Of a stretch of DNA of 64,000 bases, positions 52,798 through 62,189 are shown in pieces. This DNA comes from Halarcobacter ebronensis (GTDB lineage: Bacteria > Campylobacterota > Campylobacteria > Campylobacterales > Arcobacteraceae), in the NCBI RefSeq assembly GCF_013201825.1, contig NZ_CP053836.1, positions 1,612,001-1,676,000 on the forward strand, read 5' to 3'. The number at the start of each line of letters is the position of its first letter. The stretch's first letter is position 1. The notes beneath the pieces are model-generated. The model had not been told where the DNA came from. It searched no databases and saw nothing but the letters and a program-made list of their open reading frames with translations. Both the position numbers and the translations under genes were made by a program.

Positions 52798-54198
52798 CTA
52801 TTCACCAATCATTTTTTTGGAGTCAATTCTCTTTTTAGCTTTAACTCCTAGTTCAATAAACTCTTCACTTCTTCTTAATAAGTTTCCTTTTCCAGTACTT
52901 AGTTTATTCATAGCATCATCATAAGCTTTTTGACTTCTTGCAATATTTAATCCAATCGCTTCCATATCAGTTACAAAATTTGAAAACTTGTCATAAAGAT
53001 CAGCTGCTTTTTTTGAAATTATAAGAGCATTTTCATTTTGATGTTCGTATCTCCATATATTCTCTATTGTTCTTAGAGTTGCAAAGAGTGTTGAAGGTGA
53101 AACTAACATGATATTGTTTTCAAAGGCCGTTTTAAATAGATTATTATCACTTGAAGCAGCAAGCATAAAAGCCCCTTCAATAGGAATAAACATCAAAACA
53201 AAATCTAAACTTTTTACATCTTCAATATTTTCATAGCTTTTTACACTCAAAGCTTTTATATGAGCGTAAATTGATTTAATCAAATCTTTTGTAGCTAAAT
53301 CTTTTTGTACATCGTCTTGTGCTTCACTATAGTTTAAATAAGCAGTCAAAGAGACTTTTGAATCAATTACAATATCTTTATCTTGAGGCAAATGAACAAT
53401 TACATCTGGTCTTAGTCTTTTACCATTTTCATCTGTAAAAGAGCCTTGAGTTGTATATTCTACTCCCTCTCTAAGTCCTGTTTGTTCTAAAATTTTAGAT
53501 AAAATCAACTCTCCCCAATCACCTTGGGTTTTATTTTCACCTTTTAGTGCTTTTGTAAGATTTATTGCATCTTGAGAGATTTGGTTATTTAGCTCTTTTA
53601 GGTTTTTAATCTCTGTTAATAAAGAGACTCTCTGTTTTGTTTCATCATTATAGATATCATTTACTCTTTTCCCAAAACTTGCCAATTGCTCTTTAAAAGG
53701 CGTTAACATTTGAGTCAAGTTATTTGTAGATTTTTTTTGATTCTCTTCAAAAAGTTTATTTGCTAGGTTTTCGAACTCTATTTTTAATTTCTCTTTTGAA
53801 GACTCTAAAAGTTCAATTTTTTCTTTTAAAGCCTCCTCTTTTATAGCAAACTCACCTTTTATCTGCTCTTTTTTATCTTCAAAAGATTGAGTCAAAGAGT
53901 CTTGTTTTATTTTGGCAGTATTTTTTTCATACTCCATTTTTTCTGCAAAATTTTTCTCCAAAAGAGAGATTTTTTCTTCATTTGTTTTATCTTTTAAGAG
54001 TAGATCCTCTTCAAGTTTCATTATAGAGGTTTTTAAATTCTCTACCAAACTCTCATAAGATTCATGGGTTAGTTCAATTTTTTCTTCCAAAAGGGATACC
54101 CTTTGTTTAAGAACTAGCCAAGTTACTAATACTGCAACTGCTGCACCTAAGAGAAAAGTAAAAAAAATAATTAAATAAAGATTTGTATCAATTTGCAT
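52798..54198 (-). CDS. rmuC: DNA recombination protein RmuC
   Basis: RmuC limits DNA inversions and belongs to the PD-(D/E)XK nuclease fold. Layout of the 466 residues: one TM helix (about 7-28), a long coiled coil (about 30-210), then the nuclease-like core with GDWGELILSKILEQTGLREG, RPDVIVHLPQDKDIVIDSKV and FVLMFIPIEGAFMLA. A C-terminal helix follows (KLSTGKGNLLRRSEEFIELG). The start overlaps the M48 protease stop by 11 bases. Confidence 0.95.
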   Translation of the reverse strand: MQIDTNLYLIIFFTFLLGAAVAVLVTWLVLKQRVSLLEEKIELTHESYESLVENLKTSIMKLEEDLLLKDKTNEEKISLLEKNFAEKMEYEKNTAKIKQDSLTQSFEDKKEQIKGEFAIKEEALKEKIELLESSKEKLKIEFENLANKLFEENQKKSTNNLTQMLTPFKEQLASFGKRVNDIYNDETKQRVSLLTEIKNLKELNNQISQDAINLTKALKGENKTQGDWGELILSKILEQTGLREGVEYTTQGSFTDENGKRLRPDVIVHLPQDKDIVIDSKVSLTAYLNYSEAQDDVQKDLATKDLIKSIYAHIKALSVKSYENIEDVKSLDFVLMFIPIEGAFMLAASSDNNLFKTAFENNIMLVSPSTLFATLRTIENIWRYEHQNENALIISKKAADLYDKFSNFVTDMEAIGLNIARSQKAYDDAMNKLSTGKGNLLRRSEEFIELGVKAKKRIDSKKMIGE

Positions 54199-55432
54199 AA
54201 ATACTATCTTTCAAAGCCTCATCACTTTTTTCATGAACATCAAAACCTAACTCTTTAAACCTTTCAACCAAAGGAGGATGAGAGTAATAAAAGAATATAT
54301 ACAAAGGATGAGACAGAGGAAATGATTTATTCTCATTTGCCAATTTTAATAAAGCACTAACCAAATCCTCTTTACTTTGCATATTTGAGCCAAATTCATC
54401 TGCTGCATACTCATTATGTCTTGAAATCAAAGAGATTAATGGCATTAAAAAGAATGAAAAAATAGGTGAAAAAATTAAAAATATTGCAATAATTGCATAG
54501 GGTTCATTGTTTAATCTAAGTCCTAAAAACATCTCTTCACTAATGTTTCCAAAGATTGCAAAAAATACAAACATAACAAATCCCATGATTGCTATATTTT
54601 TTAAGATATCACCATTTTTAAAATGCCCCAACTCATGACCTAGAACTGCTAAAAGTTCATTATGAGAGAGTTTTTCTATTAAGGTGTCAAATAAGACAAC
54701 CCTTTTTGTAGTTCCAAGACCACCAAAATAAGCATTTAATCTATTATCTCTTTTACTAGCATCAACAGAGAAAACTCCTTTGCTTTTAAATCCAACTTGA
54801 TTTAATAGATTCTCTATTTTTGATTCTAACTCTTTATCTTTTAAAGGTTCAAATTTATCAAACATCTTATCTCTTATTACTGGATATAGCATATTAATTA
54901 AGATAATTACCGCAAAAATAAAAACAAATCCCCAAACCCACCAAGTGTTAAAACTGCTTATTATCCAAGAGATTGCAGCTATAACTAAAGAGCCAAAAAC
55001 CAAAAATAAAATGGCTGTTTTTATTGTATCTTTGATAAATAGCGCTGGTGTCATATTTGAAAAGCCATATTTTTTATCTAGGTTAAAAGTTGAGTATAAA
55101 TCAAAAGGAAGCCCCAAAATCCAATTTATAATTATAAACAGATCAATAAAAACTACTGCTTTGAGCCATGAAGATTCAATATTTACGAAAGAATCAAGGG
55201 TTTGTAATCCAAAACCTATCCACAAAATAAAAAGAATAAAACTATAAAAAGAAGAGAGAATTGCCATTCTCTCCTTTTCTATTGAATAGTTTGCAGCTTC
55301 AAGATATCTATTTTCATCAAGAATAATTGCTTTTAATCCTCTCGCATTTTTTACAAAACCAATTTGCATTATAGAAGTATAAGTTGTAAGGAGAAAATAT
55401 AAACAGTATAAAACAACAAAAATTTCTAACAC
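54188..55432 (-). CDS. M48-family membrane metallopeptidase (Ste24-like)
   Basis: A 414-residue multi-spanning zinc protease. The active site HELGH is in AVLGHELGHFKNGD (near residue 265), and the third ligand Glu is in NEYAADEFG (near 335). The N-terminal half has several TM helices with the CAAX-protease-like LGLPFDLYSTFNLDKKYGFS segment. The start is a GTG at 55432 with AAAGGATAATTTA upstream. Such bacterial Ste24-like enzymes act in membrane protein quality control. It is the first gene of the M48-rmuC-Cu/Zn operon. Confidence 0.92.
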   Translation of the reverse strand: MLEIFVVLYCLYFLLTTYTSIMQIGFVKNARGLKAIILDENRYLEAANYSIEKERMAILSSFYSFILFILWIGFGLQTLDSFVNIESSWLKAVVFIDLFIIINWILGLPFDLYSTFNLDKKYGFSNMTPALFIKDTIKTAILFLVFGSLVIAAISWIISSFNTWWVWGFVFIFAVIILINMLYPVIRDKMFDKFEPLKDKELESKIENLLNQVGFKSKGVFSVDASKRDNRLNAYFGGLGTTKRVVLFDTLIEKLSHNELLAVLGHELGHFKNGDILKNIAIMGFVMFVFFAIFGNISEEMFLGLRLNNEPYAIIAIFLIFSPIFSFFLMPLISLISRHNEYAADEFGSNMQSKEDLVSALLKLANENKSFPLSHPLYIFFYYSHPPLVERFKELGFDVHEKSDEALKDSIYAN

Positions 55433-55506
55433 TAAATTATCCTTTAAAAGTTATTATTTAGCGGTATTCTACCCTTTTAGAACTTTTTGTTTATTGAAAA
55501 CTTCTC

Positions 55507-56517
55507 TCAAGCTTCAGCATTAAGGTCTGTTTTAGAAAGGCATACTCTATTTCTTCCTGCTCTTTTTGCATCATATAAGGCTAGGTCTGCTCTGTGAAGG
55601 ATAGTATCTAAATCAGGATCATCTGAATGAAGCATTGTAACACCAACACTTACTGTAAATTTTACTATCTCATTTTTTGGACTCTTAATTTCAAGATTTT
55701 CAACTTCAAATCTAATGTTTTCTGCAGCTTTCATTGCTCCTCTTTCAGAAGTATTTGGTAAAACAACTGCAAACTCTTCTCCACCAAGTCTTCCAAAGAT
55801 ATCAGATTTTCTTAATACACCTTGTGTTTTTTGAGCCATCAATTTGATAACTTTGTCTCCTGTTGCATGACCATAAATATCATTTATCATTTTAAATTTA
55901 TCAATATCAATCATAAGTACAGCAAGCTTTTTATTTTCTCGTCTTGAGTATCTAATCATTGGTCCTGAAGATTCATAAAAACTTCTTCTATTGTTTACTC
56001 CACTTAATGAGTCAGTTGTAGCTAAAATCTCAAGTTTTACATTTATATCATTTAACTCTTTTGTTCTTCTTTCAACCGCACTTTCTAATACTCTTTGATA
56101 ATCTTTTAATCTTTTTTCAACTGCATTTTGTTTTATTGCTTCAAGAATTATTAACTCTAAATCAACTTGATCAAATCTTTTTGGTATTATTTGGTAAATA
56201 GAGGCTTCATTTATTATTCTTTTTAAAGAATCAATAGTTGCTACATCTTCAAAAAGAATATTTTTTGTATTTGGGGAGTTTTTGTTAAGTTCTACAATAA
56301 ACTTATCAATAGACATTTCTGAATTATTATTACCTAAAATTGTTATAAGTATTTCATTTCCTGCAATAATATAGTTATAACAACCAATTAATGCTTGTTC
56401 AGCATTTACATAGCTTTCTACAATATAGTCAGAATCTACTATTCTAGATATTTTATTATATAGTCCATCTAAGATTTGAATATCATTTACGATACAAGCA
56501 ATCACATATTTACCCAC
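55507..56517 (-). CDS. Diguanylate cyclase with degenerate receiver-like N-terminal domain
   Basis: A 336-residue soluble protein. Residues 1-130 resemble a receiver fold but lack the acidic pair and clear phosphoacceptor (YVIACIVNDIQILDGLYNKI; EILITILGNNNSEMS). A coiled coil (about 135-165) leads to a GGDEF domain with active site GRLGGEEFAVVLP and an RKSD inhibitory site five residues before it, so product inhibition is expected. The start is GTG at 56517 with AGGAGG upstream. It is a single gene flanked by gaps. It makes c-di-GMP; the input signal is unclear. Confidence 0.9.
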   Translation of the reverse strand: MGKYVIACIVNDIQILDGLYNKISRIVDSDYIVESYVNAEQALIGCYNYIIAGNEILITILGNNNSEMSIDKFIVELNKNSPNTKNILFEDVATIDSLKRIINEASIYQIIPKRFDQVDLELIILEAIKQNAVEKRLKDYQRVLESAVERRTKELNDINVKLEILATTDSLSGVNNRRSFYESSGPMIRYSRRENKKLAVLMIDIDKFKMINDIYGHATGDKVIKLMAQKTQGVLRKSDIFGRLGGEEFAVVLPNTSERGAMKAAENIRFEVENLEIKSPKNEIVKFTVSVGVTMLHSDDPDLDTILHRADLALYDAKRAGRNRVCLSKTDLNAEA

Positions 56518-56720
56518 AATACTCCTCCTAAAATCAATACTACCCTAACAGATTTTTTTCGAAAAGGGAGGAATTATATCTAAAAAAAGTAAATAAAAAG
56601 AATATTTATTATGTTCTAGTTATGTAATAAAATTATTATTAAAAAATAATAAAACTTTAATATTATGGAAATGCCTATTTTAAGTATATACTAAGAAACT
56701 GCACTTTTATTATAAATAGC

Positions 56721-57080
56721 TTAAAAAATTTCTAAAATTTCTTTTGGAATTCTTGATGGTTTGTTATTTTTTAGATAAACTAGCATGATTTTTGCTTCAA
56801 AGAGTAACTCTTCACCTCTAAATATCTTATGAAAAATTTCTACAGTTGCACCTTTTTTTGATAAAACCTCTGATGTAACTTCTAAAATATCAGCAAAAGT
56901 AGCTGATTTTATATAATCTGCTTCAACTTTTTTTACAACAAAAAATTCACTCTCTTGATGTGGTGTCATACCTTTCTCAAAAAAGAGATTACTTCTTGCT
57001 CTTTCACAAAATTTTAGATAGTTTGCATAATAAACAACACCACCTATATCTGTATCTTCATAATATACTCTAATTTTCAT
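56721..57080 (-). CDS. ybgC: Acyl-CoA thioesterase YbgC/4HBT family
   Basis: A 119-residue hotdog-fold thioesterase. The catalytic Asp lies in YYEDTDIGGVVYYANYLKFC, the classic 4-hydroxybenzoyl-CoA thioesterase motif, followed by ERARSNLFFEKG. YbgC often occurs with the Tol-Pal genes, but here no tol genes are in view. The substrate is probably short-chain acyl-CoA. Single gene with ATG start. Confidence 0.9.
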   Translation of the reverse strand: MKIRVYYEDTDIGGVVYYANYLKFCERARSNLFFEKGMTPHQESEFFVVKKVEADYIKSATFADILEVTSEVLSKKGATVEIFHKIFRGEELLFEAKIMLVYLKNNKPSRIPKEILEIF

Positions 57081-57222
57081 TCTTTAATTACCTTCAAATA
57101 AAATATTATATTTTAATAAAAATTAGATTTAGGTTTAAAACTCTTTGATTATTTATAATAGAAAAATAAATCTAAATAGATATATAATTATTTTTTAATT
57201 AATTTATAAAAAAGAAGAGAAA

Positions 57223-57387
57223 ATGAATATATTTTTTATCTACTATATTTTAGGAGAAAATATTGGTGCAAGTACATCAATAATAATTAACAAGCACAAA
57301 ATAAAAAAATTCTCTTTTATAATTAAATATATAGTTTCAAATTTTTTATTTTTTCTTATTCTTTTTAATTATTATGAAAAGATTTAA
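57223..57387 (+). CDS. Possible small membrane protein
   Basis: A 54-codon frame beginning ATG, after AAGAAGAGAA, encodes a hydrophobic peptide with a likely transmembrane segment at its end (IVSNFLFFLILFNYY) and a polar middle (NKHKIKK). It is tail to tail with the next small gene, separated by three bases. Such AT-rich sequence yields hydrophobic frames by chance, so this is weak. Otherwise the 310-base gap holds nothing I can name. Confidence 0.25.
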   Translation: MNIFFIYYILGENIGASTSIIINKHKIKKFSFIIKYIVSNFLFFLILFNYYEKI

Positions 57388-57390
57388 AAA

Positions 57391-57588
57391 CTACTCAATT
57401 TTTATTTTTTCTATCAGTTTTGGCATAATTTCAGCTATATCTATATAACTATAAGAAAAACTCTGTTTTACTACCTCATACAAAATATGATTTTTATATT
57501 TTTGATGCCATTTTTCTTCTTTCTCTTCATAGAGATTATAGTATTCAAATCTTAATTTATAGGCTTCTTTTAACAAATTATTATTCAT
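57391..57588 (-). CDS. Small hypothetical protein
   Basis: A 65-residue charged, aromatic-rich helical protein (EAYKLRFEYYNLYEEKEEKW; SYSYIDIAEIMPKLIEKIKI). It has no signal peptide, Cys or membrane helix, and I do not recognise a family. The composition is protein-like and the ATG is at 57588. It is a lone gene in an AT-rich stretch. Confidence 0.45.
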   Translation of the reverse strand: MNNNLLKEAYKLRFEYYNLYEEKEEKWHQKYKNHILYEVVKQSFSYSYIDIAEIMPKLIEKIKIE

Positions 57589-57683
57589 GGAAATATTATA
57601 TTACTTTTTATCTTTTTTTATTAAATTAAAAAGACTTTTTTTATAGTTTTTGACTACTTCTTAGTATTTAATCTTCATCTAGG

Positions 57684-57689
57684 TATAAT
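57684..57689 (+). promoter_or_regulatory. -10 box of the response regulator-kinase pair
   Basis: AGGTATAATATATAATATAAG contains TATAAT at 57684-57689 (a second overlapping candidate starts at 57691), 28 bases before the regulator ATG. No strong -35 box is seen. Confidence 0.5.
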
Positions 57690-57717
57690 ATATAATATAA
57701 GTATTGGGACAAAAATA

Positions 57718-58389
57718 ATGTTTAGAAATATTAAAATACTTTATGCGGAAGACGAGACTTTTATCCGTGAAAATATGATAGAGCTTTTAGAGTTTTTATC
57801 TGTAAATGTCATTGCAGTAGATAATGGAAATGAAGCTTACATAAAATATAAAAAAGAGAAACCAGATATTATTATTGCAGATATTGAGATGGAAGGTCTT
57901 AATGGACTGGAATTAACAGAACTTATTAGAAAAACAGACAAAAAAGTTCAAATTATTATTACTACAGCATATACAAATACTGAATATTTGCTAAAAGCTG
58001 TTGAGTTAAATATTGTAAAATATTTAGTTAAACCTGTTCCTTTATTAGAGATTGAAAAAGCTTTAAACATATGTATAAGTAATATGATAAAAGAGGATAA
58101 CCCAAAAAAATTTCTCAATGATAAAGACTACTATGATACAAAATTAAATCGTCTAATTATAAATGATGAAGAGGTATATTTAGATTATAATGAAAAAATA
58201 TTTTTCGAACTTCTTTTAAAAACTCCTGGTAGAGTTATCTCATATGATGAGCTTGAAAATACAATTTGGCAAGATGGAATGAGTAATTCTGCTGTAAGAT
58301 CACTTGTATTTAATCTTAGAAAAAAACTTCCTGAAGGATGTATAAAAAATATATCTAAGCTAGGATATAAACTTATCCTAAAAGAGTAA
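57718..58389 (+). CDS. Response regulator with winged-helix output
   Basis: A 223-residue two-component regulator. The receiver domain (1-118) has the acidic pair in ILYAEDETFIRE, the phosphoacceptor in IIIADIEMEG (D near 53), ITTAYTN and the Lys in KYLVKPVPL. The DNA-binding domain (about 140-222) ends KNISKLGYKLILKE and is OmpR-like, though short. It is followed after one base by its kinase. The facing respiratory operon (60262-64000) is a candidate target, by position only. Confidence 0.9.
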   Translation: MFRNIKILYAEDETFIRENMIELLEFLSVNVIAVDNGNEAYIKYKKEKPDIIIADIEMEGLNGLELTELIRKTDKKVQIIITTAYTNTEYLLKAVELNIVKYLVKPVPLLEIEKALNICISNMIKEDNPKKFLNDKDYYDTKLNRLIINDEEVYLDYNEKIFFELLLKTPGRVISYDELENTIWQDGMSNSAVRSLVFNLRKKLPEGCIKNISKLGYKLILKE

Positions 58390-58390
58390 A

Positions 58391-60220
58391 ATGAAAAAGT
58401 CAATTTTTCTTATTTTAATCTTTATAAACACTCTATTTGGTATAGATATTACTATTCCTAAAATCTCTATTTTTAAAGAGATTGATATGTCAAAAGAGAT
58501 AAATAGTATTACTCAAGCAATAAATATGCCAAACAGTTTTAAAACAGAAAAAGCTTTTACAAGGGTTTTAAGAAGGAATGAGTCAAATGACAATCTTTGG
58601 CTAAGAATTCAACTTGTAAATGACAGCGATTCACCAATAAATAAAATTTGGCTAACAAGATGGGAAAGAAGCCATTTTGAGCTATATTTAGTAGATGAAA
58701 ATAAAAAAATTCTCTCAAAAGATATAATTGATTCAAATGACTTTTTAAAACAATCTTCTATTATTACAATACCACAAAAAAGTAAAAGAACTTTATATAT
58801 TCAAGTAAAAGCAAAAAAAGGTTTAGATCAATTTAATTATATGTATTTTGTTGATGCACATCTTGCAAAACAGTTTCTATTGGATACTGAAAAATTATAT
58901 CACCACGGGCTATTCTTTGGAATATTGTTGTCAATGACCCTTTATAGTATTTTTACCTTTTTTATTATTAAAGAGAAAGCCTACTTATATCTAGGTTTAT
59001 ATCAAGCATGGGTAGTTATTGCAACATCTGATGCATGGCAATATTTTTATAAATTATTAGAAAACGTTCCAACTATTGCCCACATTTTACTTAATGATTT
59101 ATATGCATATAGTATGATGGTTTTTTCTATCATATTTACAAAAGCATTTTTAAATACAAAAGAGAAGATGCCTAAAATAGATGCTTTTCTTAATTTGTCA
59201 ATAATTCTCTCTTTACCACTTGATTTAATGAGAGGTCCAGTTTATTACGGAGCTTTTGGGGAAATCATTTTAATTGTAATAGGTTTTTATGCAGCATACA
59301 AAGGAAATATTGCCTCTTTAATCTATGCGTTTGGATTTCTAGGATTTGTAAGTTATTATGCCTTAGTAAATCTCTCGAGACTACTTGGTTGGGATTTCTA
59401 TCTTGAGTTTACAAATGCAAAACAGATTTTTACTTGTATAGAAGGTTTTATCTTTAGTTTAGCAATCTATCTAAAATTAAAAGAGATAATGAAAGAAAAG
59501 ATTTTAGCTCAAGAGGTATCTTTTAAATATGAGAAAATGATTCTTGAACAGTCTCGTTTTGCGGCAATGGGTGAGATGATAGCTGCAGTTGCCCATCAAT
59601 GGAGACAACCTTTAAACCATCTAAATCTTATTTTTAATAATATTCTTTTGGCTGATAAATCAAATAAACTCACTTCAAAATATTTAGAAAAAAAGAGTTT
59701 AGAAGCAGAGGGTCAATTACAATTTATGTCAACAACAATAGATGACTTTACAAACTTTTTTGCTATAAAACAAAAAAAAGAGACATTTACTTTAAAAGAG
59801 GCTTGCCAATACTCTATAAATCTTCTTGATAGCAGAATAAAAAAAGAGAGAGTTGAGGTAACTGTTAGAACAGTATATGATATGCAATATACCAATTATA
59901 AAAATGAGTTAATTCAAACTTTAACTATTATTTTAAACAACTCTTTGGATGCTTTTCTATCTGTAAATGAATCAAAAAAAAGAGTTACAATAACTATTTT
60001 GAAAAACAAACTATCTATTGAAGATAATGCTGGCGGAATAAAAGAAGATATCCTTTTAAAAATCTTTGACCCTTATTTTAGTACAAAAAATAAAAAGTTT
60101 GGTACAGGTTTGGGTTTATATATGGCAAAAAAGATTGTACAAGATTTAATTAGAGGTTCAATATATGTTGAAAATACTACAAAGGGATGTAAATTTATCA
60201 TCCTATTTCATAATGAATAA
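58391..60220 (+). CDS. Sensor histidine kinase with 7TM-DISM sensor region
   Basis: A 609-residue kinase. A signal peptide (1 to about 17) leads to a periplasmic 7TMR-DISM extracellular domain of beta-sandwich type (about 30-165; ESNDNLWLRIQLVNDSDSPI). A seven-helix membrane block (about 175-355) follows. After a helix, HisKA has AAVAHQWRQPLNHLNLIFNN with the phosphoacceptor His. The HATPase shows LNNSLDAFL, DNAGGI and GTGLGLYMAKK. It directly follows the regulator gene. The signal is likely a small extracellular molecule. Confidence 0.92.
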   Translation: MKKSIFLILIFINTLFGIDITIPKISIFKEIDMSKEINSITQAINMPNSFKTEKAFTRVLRRNESNDNLWLRIQLVNDSDSPINKIWLTRWERSHFELYLVDENKKILSKDIIDSNDFLKQSSIITIPQKSKRTLYIQVKAKKGLDQFNYMYFVDAHLAKQFLLDTEKLYHHGLFFGILLSMTLYSIFTFFIIKEKAYLYLGLYQAWVVIATSDAWQYFYKLLENVPTIAHILLNDLYAYSMMVFSIIFTKAFLNTKEKMPKIDAFLNLSIILSLPLDLMRGPVYYGAFGEIILIVIGFYAAYKGNIASLIYAFGFLGFVSYYALVNLSRLLGWDFYLEFTNAKQIFTCIEGFIFSLAIYLKLKEIMKEKILAQEVSFKYEKMILEQSRFAAMGEMIAAVAHQWRQPLNHLNLIFNNILLADKSNKLTSKYLEKKSLEAEGQLQFMSTTIDDFTNFFAIKQKKETFTLKEACQYSINLLDSRIKKERVEVTVRTVYDMQYTNYKNELIQTLTIILNNSLDAFLSVNESKKRVTITILKNKLSIEDNAGGIKEDILLKIFDPYFSTKNKKFGTGLGLYMAKKIVQDLIRGSIYVENTTKGCKFIILFHNE

Positions 60221-60234
60221 TAAAAGAAGATAAA

Positions 60235-60253
60235 GAGATGGAATAACCATCTC
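60235..60253. terminator. Hairpin between the kinase gene and the respiratory operon
   Basis: GAGATGG (60235-60241) pairs with CCATCTC (60247-60253) around AATAA, flanked by A/T pairs. It sits between convergent stops and probably ends transcription from both sides. Confidence 0.6.
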
Positions 60254-60261
60254 CTTATGCT

Positions 60262-60840
60262 TTAATTGTTTTTTATACTTTCAGTATGTTTTGTAGCCCA
60301 CTCTTTATTATAGTGGTGAGCAACTCCCCTATGGCAATAAATACACTGTTTTTGATCTTCAACAGATTTTGCATTATTGTATTGGTGAATCTCTCTTGCT
60401 AACGGTTCCATATCTTTTGGTAAATCACTTTTAATTTTAGAGTGACATTCAATACATGAAGCTGAACTTGTTTTTGCAATATCAGATAAAGCTTTTTCAG
60501 CTAATTCGCTTCTATGTTTATCAATCCACTCTTTTGTATTAAAATCTCCATTAAACATATAAGTAAAGACGTCTTTAAATCCTCCAGCTTTTGCTTTTAA
60601 ATAATTTCCTATACCTGGTGCAATATGACAATCTGCACATTTTACAGTAATCCCTTTACTATTATAAAGGTGAGAGAACTGCGGATTATCAGGAACTAAT
60701 GAATGATTAGTATGGCAACTAATACAATATTTATCGCTACTAGTTTTATGCATTACTACTACAGACAGCCCCATAAATGAAGCCCCTATAACGCATCCTG
60801 CTAATAGTAATAAAACAATTTGAACTATCTTTGTTTTCAT
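60262..60840 (-). CDS. NapC/NirT-type tetraheme cytochrome c quinol dehydrogenase
   Basis: NapC/NirT proteins take electrons from menaquinol and pass them to a periplasmic reductase. An N-terminal membrane anchor (IVQIVLLLLAGCVIGASFMG) is followed by four CxxCH heme motifs: CISCH, CADCH, CIECH and CIYCH. The last is followed by RGVAHH, with His residues typical of axial ligands. The start is set at the ATG at 60840, because GGAG lies six bases upstream; the frame extends four codons to a TTG. Size is about 192 residues. It is the last gene of the Mo-enzyme, FeS, TorD, NapC series. Confidence 0.93.
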   Translation of the reverse strand: MKTKIVQIVLLLLAGCVIGASFMGLSVVVMHKTSSDKYCISCHTNHSLVPDNPQFSHLYNSKGITVKCADCHIAPGIGNYLKAKAGGFKDVFTYMFNGDFNTKEWIDKHRSELAEKALSDIAKTSSASCIECHSKIKSDLPKDMEPLAREIHQYNNAKSVEDQKQCIYCHRGVAHHYNKEWATKHTESIKNN

Positions 60841-60892
60841 CTTGTACTCCAATTTTTGATGATATATTGTCTCATTATTTAATAGCCTATCT

Positions 60893-61534
60893 CTATCTCA
60901 AATCTTCTGCTATTAATAATGTCAATTTTAAAGCCCCATCGTAAAACGGCGTTTTTACGTGAGCTACAGCTAAATTTCTAAATTCTCCAAACCAAGATGT
61001 AAAATATTGATGAACCACAGAGTCAAATATTAGGCTTAGTCTTTTATACTCAACTTCGTTGTCCTGTTCAATACTCTTTTTTCTTAATAATGTAATTATT
61101 GTAAGAGCATCAAGGACAACACCAATGTAATCAAGTCTATCATTGATTTTTTCATAACCTTTATATCCCACATCCAAATACAACTCTGCTAGCGATGAAA
61201 GAAAATCAGTGCTAATAGAGTTTTTATAAAGTTGTGCATATGGTGGTTTTGGACCATATGTAGGAGAGATTCCCCTAAATAATTTAGTCCAGTCCCTTTT
61301 TAGTTCCAACATATTCTCTTCTGATTCATCTTCTCCACATATAGCAGCATAATCACGTATTTTTTTTAGCTCTTTTTTTATTGAACCATCTTTTATATCA
61401 TCAATTTCTAATTGTGAAATCCCTTTTACATAAACGCCATTTGGGTTTGTCAAATAGAAACTTGACAATAGTGCAAAAATCTCTGCATCATTTTGAAGAG
61501 TACTCGCAATGTTTTCTTTATTCTCAATATTCAT
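60893..61534 (-). CDS. TorD-family molybdoenzyme chaperone
   Basis: A 213-residue all-helical cytosolic protein that binds the signal peptide and apo-form of a molybdoenzyme until cofactor is loaded. Landmarks are EIFALLSSFYLTNPNGV near the start, WTKLFRGISPTYGPKPPYAQ near residue 82 (the conserved P-Y-x-SLY-like region, here PPYAQLYKNS) and FTSWFGEFRNLAVAHVKTPF. The gene is between the ferredoxin subunit and NapC genes, which fits. The family is divergent; the match is on layout and these blocks. Confidence 0.85.
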   Translation of the reverse strand: MNIENKENIASTLQNDAEIFALLSSFYLTNPNGVYVKGISQLEIDDIKDGSIKKELKKIRDYAAICGEDESEENMLELKRDWTKLFRGISPTYGPKPPYAQLYKNSISTDFLSSLAELYLDVGYKGYEKINDRLDYIGVVLDALTIITLLRKKSIEQDNEVEYKRLSLIFDSVVHQYFTSWFGEFRNLAVAHVKTPFYDGALKLTLLIAEDLR

Positions 61535-61548
61535 AATTTTTTACCTCA

Positions 61549-62178
61549 TTATCTATGTGGTTTTATCTTCTCGTCTTCTATATAGAAAACATTAGGTTTT
61601 GCTCCAAATTTAGAAGGTAGAGGTTTTGGATTCTCTTCTCTCATCAAAATTGAAATTTGACTATTTGGATCATCTAAATCCCCAAAAATTCTCGCACCAC
61701 CAGCACAAGTCTGTACACAAGCTGGAAGAAGACCTCTTCTTCTTCTATCTACACAGAAAGTACATTTTGATACTGTTCCTACTTTAAATCTAGGTTGCAC
61801 AGCCTTTTCCCACTCTGTTTGTTTTCCTGTTTCCCAATATGTTGGAGTTGACTCTTTTATTGGGTATCTTGAACCGTAAGGACAAGCAGGAACACACGCT
61901 TCACATCCAATACATTTATTTAAATCTATTTGTACTGTTCCATCATCCATCTTCATTGAAGCCCCTGTAGGACAAACTTTTACACAAGGTGCATTATCGC
62001 AGTGATTACAAATTCTTGCTTCATACTCGATAAAAGCATTTGGATAAGTTCCATGTTCATGAAGATATGTTTTACACCAAAAAACTCCTGGAGGTGTACC
62101 ATTCTCAGCTTTACAAGATACTGTACAAGCTTGACACCCGTAACATCTTCTTTTATCAATAATTAATCCAAGTTTCAT
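61549..62178 (-). CDS. Four-cluster ferredoxin subunit of a molybdopterin reductase
   Basis: A 209-residue iron-sulfur subunit of the PsrB/PhsB/TtrB/DmsB type that carries electrons to the molybdenum subunit. Four cysteine groups fit four [4Fe-4S] clusters: CYGCQACTVSC, CNHCDNAPCVKVC, CIGCEACVPAC and CTFCVDRRRRGLLPACVQTC. There is no signal peptide, as usual for proteins exported with the Tat-tagged large subunit. It lies 11 bases after the large-subunit gene. Neighbouring genes suggest electrons come from NapC rather than an NrfD-type membrane subunit. Confidence 0.94.
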   Translation of the reverse strand: MKLGLIIDKRRCYGCQACTVSCKAENGTPPGVFWCKTYLHEHGTYPNAFIEYEARICNHCDNAPCVKVCPTGASMKMDDGTVQIDLNKCIGCEACVPACPYGSRYPIKESTPTYWETGKQTEWEKAVQPRFKVGTVSKCTFCVDRRRRGLLPACVQTCAGGARIFGDLDDPNSQISILMREENPKPLPSKFGAKPNVFYIEDEKIKPHR

Positions 62179-62189
62179 TTTCTACTTCC